Positions 58,483-64,000 of a DNA stretch of 64,000 nt are shown here, one piece after another. Location of the stretch: contig NZ_SORE01000003.1 of assembly GCF_004366595.1 (NCBI RefSeq), positions 362,133 through 426,132 of the forward strand, read 5' to 3'. Source of the DNA: Paraburkholderia rhizosphaerae. GTDB taxonomy: Bacteria > Pseudomonadota > Gammaproteobacteria > Burkholderiales > Burkholderiaceae. Each line of letters begins with the position of its first letter. Position 1 is the stretch's first letter. The notes below the pieces were generated by a model that saw only the letters and a program-made list of their open reading frames with translations, had not been told where the DNA came from and ran no database searches. The position numbers were made by a program, and so were the translations under genes.

Positions 58483-58728
58483 TTATCGCAGCAGCGCCAT
58501 GACTGAGCCGTTACGCTTCTCTTCAACCATTGCTGCCGTTTGCGCCGCTTCCTGCTCCTTATTGGCAGCCTGCTTCGCCTTTTGAGCGTCCTGCGGGGAG
58601 CCGGTCTTTGCCGATTGCGCGGCCGTCGATTGGGCGTTTCTGCTCGCGTCCGCCAGTGCGTTGTACGTCGCACCGGTGTCGTAGCCGCCTTGCCCTGCGC
58701 CGTACGCCGGAATTCCACCTATAGCCAT
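58483..58728 (-). CDS. Small T3SS protein, candidate needle/pilin subunit (SctF-like)
   Basis: An 81-residue protein from ATG 58728 (MAIGGIPAYGAGQGGYDTGA). The N-terminus is Gly/Tyr-rich; the remainder is a helical Ala/Gln/Lys-rich stretch (NAQSTAAQSAKTGSPQDAQK, then KQAANKEQEAAQTAAMVEEK) ending VMALLR. It lies between the rod and SctD genes, where a needle gene would be expected, and has needle-like size, but it lacks the usual Pro-x-x-Pro turn. It could also be a pilin of the HrpA/NopA type. No other needle candidate is in the operon. Confidence 0.55.
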   Translation of the reverse strand: MAIGGIPAYGAGQGGYDTGATYNALADASRNAQSTAAQSAKTGSPQDAQKAKQAANKEQEAAQTAAMVEEKRNGSVMALLR

Positions 58729-58915
58729 GATTTCGATCCTTAAAGTTTGATCACGCGTTTTACGGAGCAAGTGCTCCATCTGCCGCCTGCCATGCGACGC
58801 GCACGCGAGGCAAGCGGAACAGGACGCCAGACATGGCGTACCCGTTTTTTCCGTTCATCGACCAGCAAACGGCGAGATGCGTTGCTTCGCGCGTCAGCGG
58901 CGATTCCGCAACGGC

Positions 58916-60019
58916 TCAACACCTGTTCGCGTCTTGCGCGCCTTTGGTGAAGAACTCGTAAACCGAACCATCGTCATCGCGCACAACTTCCGCGCCGCAC
59001 TCGGAAATCCTCATCAGCTTTCCAATCCGCAGCCGCGAGCCAGCGAAATACATCCCGCCTTGCTGATCGACCAGCCACGCACCGTGCGACGACCGCATCA
59101 GGTTCATTCCGATCGATTCGAGCGGTACACGCACAGGCCCGTCGCTGACCTCGTGTCCGACGAAGCTAAGCGTCTGCAAGCCGTTGATCTCGGCCCGCGC
59201 GAGCCGCGCGATGCGCGCGTAGTCCCATGATTCCGGCTGCAGAAAACCATCGAATGGCGGAGGCGCGACCGCAAACGAGCCTGCCTCGCCGCCGGGCCGA
59301 AGTTCCGCAAGCCGGTAGTACCTGCCCAGGAACGTATGCAACTGGTCTTTCAACTGATCGACCACGATCACGCGCAGCACCGGTGTACGCGACGTGCCGC
59401 GTGCCGTAATCGCAAGCGCAGCCAGATCCGTGTAGCTCTGCACATACCCTTCGTACACCGTCGCCCCGGTCCTCGCATCGACGTGCGTGCGCACCAGACG
59501 AAACGCCGGGTTGTCGGCCTGGGACTTGCCTTTCGCCCCAAAAAGCGGCGACATCCATTGCCAACCGGCTCCAGCCACCAGCACGATGATCAGTGCCGCG
59601 ACGCCCACCTTCGCGCTAACCGGCATCAGCGCGCCGCGTCTAGCCACATAGGCCAATGGCGCATGCGTGAGCAGCCAGTACGTTTCGGCGTTGCGCACTG
59701 CGCGCGGCGTTATCGCGTCGCGTCCACCGAACTGCAACGTCGTCGCGCCCAGCACAAAGGTCCCGCCGTAGCGCAATTCGGTGGATTTGCCCGCGTGCAG
59801 CGGATGACCGAACACCGTCACAGGATCCTGCAAAGCAGTGAGCGCCAGCCGCTCGCCAACGACGCGAATCGTCGCGTGATGAGCGGCGACGCCTTCATCG
59901 ATCAGCACGAGATCGACCTCGTCGCCGCTACCGATCGACAGATCATGGCCGTCTGACAACAACACGCTCGCTCCTTTGTGAATCCCGTCTGTCACGAGAA
60001 TCAGTGCATTTCCGCTCAT
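58916..60019 (-). CDS. sctD: T3SS inner-membrane ring protein SctD
   Basis: A 367-residue protein with an N-terminal FHA-like domain (LILVTDGIHKGASVLLSDGH, then GSGDEVDLVLIDEGV), one membrane helix near residue 140 (KVGVAALIIVLVAGAGWQW) and a periplasmic part with ring-building motifs. Start overlaps the sctC stop by 4 bases. 187 bases separate it from the small needle candidate. Confidence 0.88.
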   Translation of the reverse strand: MSGNALILVTDGIHKGASVLLSDGHDLSIGSGDEVDLVLIDEGVAAHHATIRVVGERLALTALQDPVTVFGHPLHAGKSTELRYGGTFVLGATTLQFGGRDAITPRAVRNAETYWLLTHAPLAYVARRGALMPVSAKVGVAALIIVLVAGAGWQWMSPLFGAKGKSQADNPAFRLVRTHVDARTGATVYEGYVQSYTDLAALAITARGTSRTPVLRVIVVDQLKDQLHTFLGRYYRLAELRPGGEAGSFAVAPPPFDGFLQPESWDYARIARLARAEINGLQTLSFVGHEVSDGPVRVPLESIGMNLMRSSHGAWLVDQQGGMYFAGSRLRIGKLMRISECGAEVVRDDDGSVYEFFTKGAQDANRC

Positions 60020-61983
60020 CGCATCTGACCTTGCGCAGGCGGCACGCTGACCGATGAGTCAGGCGGCAGCGGCTGTGGAGGCGCGTCGCCGGGCCGCGAC
60101 AACGATCGCAACGCACCCGTGACAGCGGAATCGGACCCATGCGTGCCGGCAGGAACCTCGATCGCTGGGACAGGCCGCGCAGACGCCATATCGACCGGAA
60201 CACCGCCGGGGACGTCGCCGCCCATTCGCTTTAAACGCGGCGTGATCAGAATGAGACGCTCGAGGCGCTGCGACCTGGTCTGATTGCTGCCGAACAGCGC
60301 GCCGACGTACGGAAGATCGCCAAGCACCGGCACTTGCGACCGGGACGTTTCACTACGCTCGTACTCGTACCCGCCGATCAGCAGACTCTCTCCGTCGCCG
60401 ACGATGGCTTGCGTGACGATCGAATGGTTATTGACGCGTGGGATCCCGTCGACCATCAGTGTCGAATCGAATCCGCCGTCCTCTATCTGTACGTTAAGCA
60501 GAATATTGCGGCGAGGATCATTGGCCGATTCAACGGTTGGTGTGACCTTCAGCGTGAGTCCGGTATCGACATTGAACAGATCCACATCCTGATTACCCGC
60601 AACGCGCACATATACCGAGTTGCGCGAAGACAGGACGGCTTCCGAGTTGTTCAGTGTCAGCACTTGCGGCCGCGACAGGATGCGCGCCTTGCCGTTCTCT
60701 TCGAGCGCGCGGATCTGCGCAAACAGGTAGTTCACCGAGTTGCCGATCAGCGTCGTCAGGCTCACGCCCTGCAACGCGCTTTGCACCCCTGCGGTCACCG
60801 CCTGGCTCACAGGGGGTGTCGCGTTGACCATCGCATGCGCGCCGCCATCGCTTCCTGACGTGCCCCCACCCCAGCGAATGCCGAGTTCGCGCACCGCATC
60901 CGTCGATACATCGATCACCGCGGCGGTAATCTCGACGAGATCCTGTGGTTGATCGAGCATCGCGATCGCGCGCTCGTAGTTGGCCATCATCTCAGGGACG
61001 TCATAGACGACCACCGAATTCGTGCGCGCATCTGCAACGATGTTGCGCCTCGATGACGTCACGTCCGATGGCATCGTGAGTTCGACCTGCGTGCTGGCAA
61101 CCGGATCAGGCGACAGCATCTCGGCGGCACTGTCATTGCCCGCGAGTCCGAGGCCACGCAGACTCGGCAACGGCGGCGGACCGTTGCGTGCCGTGCGCGC
61201 TTCCTTCATCCGCGGCGTGCGCGCGACGGGCCGCGGCACGAAAGTATCGCCCATCAGCTTGCGCAACAACGACGCAACGCCGGGAACCGTAGTCGTGCGA
61301 TAGCCGCTGGTGTAGGTAATGTCTTGCGCCTGCGCGTAGCGCAAGCGGAATACGCGGATCTGCGTCTGATCGAACGGCGTTTCGATCGCAGCCTGCTGAC
61401 GTGCCTTTTCGATTGCATCGGCAATCGACTCGACATAGCGCGACGGGCCCGTCGCTTTCGCCGTCGTGTCCGAATAACGCACCGGCAGGTGTGAATCGTC
61501 GAGATCGAGACTGCGCAGCAAACCGGCGACGGCGTCGCGCTTCATCGGCGCAATCGGGATCGTTCTGGTTTTCACGTCCGAACCCGCGGACACATGCAGC
61601 GTCCTGCCGTCGAAATACCATGCGAGGCCATAGGCCTCCGTCAGCTTCGCGAACACATTCGCGGGCGGTTCGTCGAACGTGCCGTTCACGACGCCTTTGA
61701 CATTCTTCGCGATATCGACCGTCAGGCCGCCGGCGCTTGCGACGTCCTTCAACACTTCTGAAAGCTGCGAGTTGCGTGCGAAGTAATGCATCGGCGCATT
61801 GCGCCAGGGCGGCTCGCCCGCATGCGTCGTGCACGCATGCAAGGTGACCCATGCAAACGCAAGGCGACGTACCGCGGCGCCTGTCGAATAGCGCCGCCGA
61901 TAACGGCATCGTCCCTCTTTGCCCGCGTTGCACCACGTCATGAACATTGAAGCTCCTGTGCCGGCAGAAGCCGGCTTCGTCAT
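60016..61983 (-). CDS. sctC: T3SS outer-membrane secretin SctC
   Basis: A 655-residue secretin. N-terminal region with signal (LAFAWVTLHACTTHA), N0/N1 domains (SEVLKDVASAGGLTVDIAKN), N3 domain, and the C-terminal secretin domain (VEITAAVIDVSTDAVRELG, ILNVQIEDGG-type segments, then QVPVLGDLPYVGALFG). Forms the outer ring. An ATG at 61944 could be the true start. First gene of the operon; the promoter is expected in 61984-62205. Confidence 0.93.
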   Translation of the reverse strand: MTKPASAGTGASMFMTWCNAGKEGRCRYRRRYSTGAAVRRLAFAWVTLHACTTHAGEPPWRNAPMHYFARNSQLSEVLKDVASAGGLTVDIAKNVKGVVNGTFDEPPANVFAKLTEAYGLAWYFDGRTLHVSAGSDVKTRTIPIAPMKRDAVAGLLRSLDLDDSHLPVRYSDTTAKATGPSRYVESIADAIEKARQQAAIETPFDQTQIRVFRLRYAQAQDITYTSGYRTTTVPGVASLLRKLMGDTFVPRPVARTPRMKEARTARNGPPPLPSLRGLGLAGNDSAAEMLSPDPVASTQVELTMPSDVTSSRRNIVADARTNSVVVYDVPEMMANYERAIAMLDQPQDLVEITAAVIDVSTDAVRELGIRWGGGTSGSDGGAHAMVNATPPVSQAVTAGVQSALQGVSLTTLIGNSVNYLFAQIRALEENGKARILSRPQVLTLNNSEAVLSSRNSVYVRVAGNQDVDLFNVDTGLTLKVTPTVESANDPRRNILLNVQIEDGGFDSTLMVDGIPRVNNHSIVTQAIVGDGESLLIGGYEYERSETSRSQVPVLGDLPYVGALFGSNQTRSQRLERLILITPRLKRMGGDVPGGVPVDMASARPVPAIEVPAGTHGSDSAVTGALRSLSRPGDAPPQPLPPDSSVSVPPAQGQMR

Positions 61984-62205
61984 GACGAAACTTTAGTTGT
62001 GCACGCATGGATCACGGTCATACAAATATATCACCGGCCCGCCTCGAACTGCGCGACGATAGACGACACACCAGCAGGCAAATGTTCTTTAGCTTATTTC
62101 ATCAATATGCCTAACTAACTGCCGCTGGAAACCGGATTGCAGAAAGTTCCACTTTGCATTCAAACGATAACTTTGAGCAGCTTCGAAATTTCTGAGCAGG
62201 TTCAA
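61984..62205. promoter_or_regulatory. Divergent promoter region of the T3SS operon and RHH gene
   Basis: A 222-base AT-rich stretch between sctC (minus) and the ribbon-helix-helix gene (plus). On the plus strand, GGAAAC-N16-CCAC (62127-62152) is one mismatch from the HrpL-type hrp box GGAACC-N16-CCAC, 54 bases before ATG 62206. No such box or TTCG-N16-TTCG (HrpB-type) site was found toward sctC. The hrp-box reading is weak, as no hrpL gene is in the window. Confidence 0.35.
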
Positions 62206-62535
62206 ATGCCCATTACACAGTATTGCAATTTCAGCGCGGACCTCGCGCGGCCGCGACAGCGGTCAGTGCGCGTCAATGGCCTCGCGACATGTCTAAGGCT
62301 TGAAGAGGTCTACTGGACGATCATCGAAAAACTCGCACGTGAAGAGTCTCTGACGGTGGGAAAACTGATTTCCCGCTGGGCGCTGGAGATGGATCTTGCA
62401 CACGAAGATGTCTGGAACTTTACAGGCTATGTGCGAGTGATCTGCGTGGTTCAGCTGATGAAGCGTTCGGGGTCGATGCCGGTCGATGGAGCCGCGAGTT
62501 CATCGGGTCTGGCGGATACGCGCGACGTTCAATGA
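62206..62535 (+). CDS. Ribbon-helix-helix domain protein
   Basis: A 109-residue protein from ATG 62206; a start at 62137 is also possible. It contains RSVRVNGLATCLRLEEVYW, IIEKLAREESLTVGKLI, like the RHH_4 family of small DNA-binding proteins. Divergent from the T3SS operon and upstream of the harpin-like gene, so it is a candidate local regulator. RHH proteins bind DNA as dimers through a beta ribbon. Role unproven. Confidence 0.78.
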   Translation: MPITQYCNFSADLARPRQRSVRVNGLATCLRLEEVYWTIIEKLAREESLTVGKLISRWALEMDLAHEDVWNFTGYVRVICVVQLMKRSGSMPVDGAASSSGLADTRDVQ

Positions 62536-62692
62536 ATGGATAGGCCGACAACCTGAAGGCCGATCGAAAGACTGCCGAAGCGCGCGCTCAGGAGGTCTAC
62601 ATGTAAATAGAAATACACGTTGCATTCGTGGCCTTACGTGGCCATCCGAGTTCTCCCTGGCGGAACCAGGGCAATCTTCAAAGGAGAAATCC

Positions 62693-63256
62693 ATGCAGGT
62701 TCAAAGTACGTCGACTTCGTACTCTTTCAATCAACCAGGTTTGATGTCGTCCGGCGCGGGGTTTGCATCGGGCAATCATGCAGCAGCCTATGATTCAGGC
62801 CGGCGGCAAGGCGCATACGAAGCAATCAACGCGATGAGCGGCAACGACAGCTTCATGTCATCGGGCGGCGACCGGTTTTCACGAGCTGATCGCACAGAAG
62901 CCGCGTATCACTCCGGCCGGCAGCAAGGCGCATACGACGCAGTCAATGCGATGAGCGGTGCTCACGCGAACGCGGGTCCTCAAATCATTTCTCCGGAGGA
63001 AGCGTCGCAGAGTGGAGGGACACCCGACGCCGCAGACCAGGGACAAGGATGTGCCGGCGGATGTGGAGGCGATGGACAAGCGGGCGGCGGTGGTGCGCAA
63101 GCGAGCGGCTCGGGCCAAAAGACGGATCCCGGTCAGATAATGCAGATGGTGATGGGAATCATCGCCCCGATGATCTCGCAGGCGTTGGGCGCGATGGGCG
63201 GCGGCGGCGCCGCTTCAGGTCTGCTTGGCGGCCTTGGCGGCAGCGCATCGAGCTGA
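62693..63256 (+). CDS. Harpin-like glycine-rich protein, candidate T3SS substrate
   Basis: A 187-residue protein from ATG 62693, with AAGGAG 6 bases upstream. No signal peptide. N-terminus MQVQSTSTSYSFNQPG is Ser/Thr/Gln-rich. Two repeats of 21 residues follow (30-50 and 69-89, sharing AYxSGRxQGAYxAxNAMSG). Next come a Gly-rich segment with two Cys (QGCAGGCGGDGQ) and a Met/Gly-rich amphipathic C-terminus (IMQMVMGIIAPMISQALGAM, then GLLGGLGG), typical of harpins. Harpins are secreted by T3SS and contact plant membranes. Cys residues are unusual for a harpin. Confidence 0.72.
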   Translation: MQVQSTSTSYSFNQPGLMSSGAGFASGNHAAAYDSGRRQGAYEAINAMSGNDSFMSSGGDRFSRADRTEAAYHSGRQQGAYDAVNAMSGAHANAGPQIISPEEASQSGGTPDAADQGQGCAGGCGGDGQAGGGGAQASGSGQKTDPGQIMQMVMGIIAPMISQALGAMGGGGAASGLLGGLGGSASS

Positions 63257-63740
63257 CACCTCCGGAACGCGCTCTGACCGGCGCCAAGCCGGTCAGATTG
63301 TTGAAAACGTGCCAGCAGTCGCCCACTGCGACTGAGCAAACCGACGGTTGTCGGCGTTCGCCTGCAACCGTCGCAATGGATGGTGACGTACCTGCCGCCC
63401 CTTCCATGCGCAGGTTCGCGGACCCACCCGTTAGTTTTATACGTTTCGCGTGAACCGCGACATAGCGTAGAGCGCCCACGATACGTCATCGTCGGATTAC
63501 GCCGCCCGGCAAGCCATCCAGAATTCCAATGCTGCCGACCATCCCGAGAGGCTCCGACAGATCATTGGAGTCTGTTGCTGAAGTCCGATGCGGATCGCGC
63601 CTTCCTCACAAAGGCACCTATATTTTCCCAACATTTAATTCCCTATCATTTAGAATGCCAAATCAAGTCGCCGAAGAGCGTCTTAATAATTCGGCATCCA
63701 TATCAGAAAATCAGGGGAACATGTAGGAGCACATAGGCCA
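63257..63740. other. Intergenic region between harpin-like gene and kgtP-like gene
   Basis: About 480 bases with one hairpin just after the harpin-like gene and an AT-rich patch (63610-63690) probably holding the kgtP promoter (TATCAT near 63645). Open frames here are short and unconvincing. No repeats. Confidence 0.45.
63274..63296 (+). terminator. Hairpin after the harpin-like gene
   Basis: Nine-base stem CTGACCGGC/GCCGGTCAG with loop GCCAA, 17 bases after the stop and followed by ATTGTTG. A weak intrinsic terminator. Confidence 0.5.
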
Positions 63741-64000
63741 ATGACTAATCTCAATATTCCCACGGAAATAACTGCACGCGATACGCGCCGCCGTGTAATG
63801 GCAATCGTCGGCGCCTCATCGGGCAATCTCGTCGAGTGGTTCGATTTTTACGTCTACTCGTTCTGCGCGCTGTATTTCGCGCCGGCCTTTTTCCCAAAGG
63901 GCGATACCACCACACAGCTGCTCAACACCGCCGGCGTGTTTGCCGCGGGCTTCCTGATGCGCCCGATCGGCGGCTGGTTCTTCGGCCGTCTGGCCGACAA
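63741..64000 (+). CDS. kgtP: MFS dicarboxylate/2-oxoglutarate transporter (KgtP-like), partial
   Basis: The first 86 residues of a major facilitator family transporter, cut by the window end. From ATG 63741 it reads [20 protein letters not shown] then [20 protein letters not shown] and [21 protein letters not shown], which are the first helices of the metabolite:H+ symporter group (KgtP/ProP-like). AGGAG lies 11 bases upstream. Likely substrate 2-oxoglutarate, by family. Confidence 0.85.
   Translation, partial: MTNLNIPTEITARDTRRRVMAIVGASSGNLVEWFDFYVYSFCALYFAPAFFPKGDTTTQLLNTAGVFAAGFLMRPIGGWFFGRLAD

Noticed and set aside
62662..62668. GGAACCA upstream of the harpin-like gene as an hrp box
   Set aside because: No CCAC follows at 15-16 bases and it is only about 30 bases from the start codon.
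63529..63726. A 65-codon plus-strand frame before kgtP
   Set aside because: No family, no ribosome site, and it overlaps the likely promoter patch.

Overview
The window is about 64 kb of GC-rich chromosome from a betaproteobacterium, most likely a Paraburkholderia (Burkholderia sensu lato). The support is codon use, the family-typical pairs lipB/lipA and birA/coaX, a methionine synthase split into two genes, a PHA-granule protein of the PhaM type, and small DUF families (DUF2917, DUF1840, DUF3567, DUF3108) that I associate with Burkholderiales. I found no tRNA, rRNA, CRISPR array, insertion sequence or phage gene. Most of the window is housekeeping or ordinary accessory DNA.

Layout, 0-10 kb (all minus strand): a C4-dicarboxylate system, dctA-dctB-dctD, with a clear sigma-54 promoter and upstream palindromes in front of dctA. 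Next comes an operon for a PotABCD-like ABC transporter headed by a cytoplasmic glycerophosphodiester phosphodiesterase. 10-11.2 kb: a two-gene cassette resembling a toxin-antitoxin pair (HicA-like small protein plus helix-turn-helix partner) with an inverted-repeat operator. 11.4-18 kb: lipA, lipB, DUF2917 with a divergent LysR gene, DUF493, a D,D-carboxypeptidase, an alpha/beta hydrolase and a thioredoxin-like ferredoxin. 18-23 kb: an Mce/Mla-type lipid transport operon followed by a VanZ-like membrane protein. 23-27 kb: birA, coaX, a small membrane protein, the heptose-phosphate adenylyltransferase and a ferritin-like diiron protein. 27.8-34.9 kb: phaM, enoyl-CoA hydratase, FAH hydrolase with a divergent IclR regulator, DUF3108, an enol-lactonase-like hydrolase and DUF3567. 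35-39 kb: split metH. 39-47.4 kb: DUF1840, argS, SPOR protein, dsbA, SDR, a BtuF-like protein and an orphan DppA-like binding protein.

47.5-63.3 kb is the accessory highlight: a very compact type III secretion system (T3SS) on the minus strand, in the order sctC-D-(small needle candidate)-I-J-K-L-Q-R-S-T-U-V-N-O. Almost every junction overlaps by a few bases. It is flanked on the plus strand by two candidate secreted proteins. One is an Asn/Ser-rich protein with a GDPH motif like that of DUF1521/NopE-type autocleaving effectors (47597-48472). The other is a glycine-rich harpin-like protein with internal repeats (62693-63256), preceded by a ribbon-helix-helix gene. No translocon, gatekeeper, chaperone, needle-length ruler or dedicated activator gene is recognisable in the window. 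The export-switch protein SctU ends just before the autocleavage (NPTH) domain. This set fits what I recall being called a Paraburkholderia short injectisome; the truncated SctU and the flanking secreted proteins are the parts most worth study. The window ends inside a KgtP-like MFS transporter gene.
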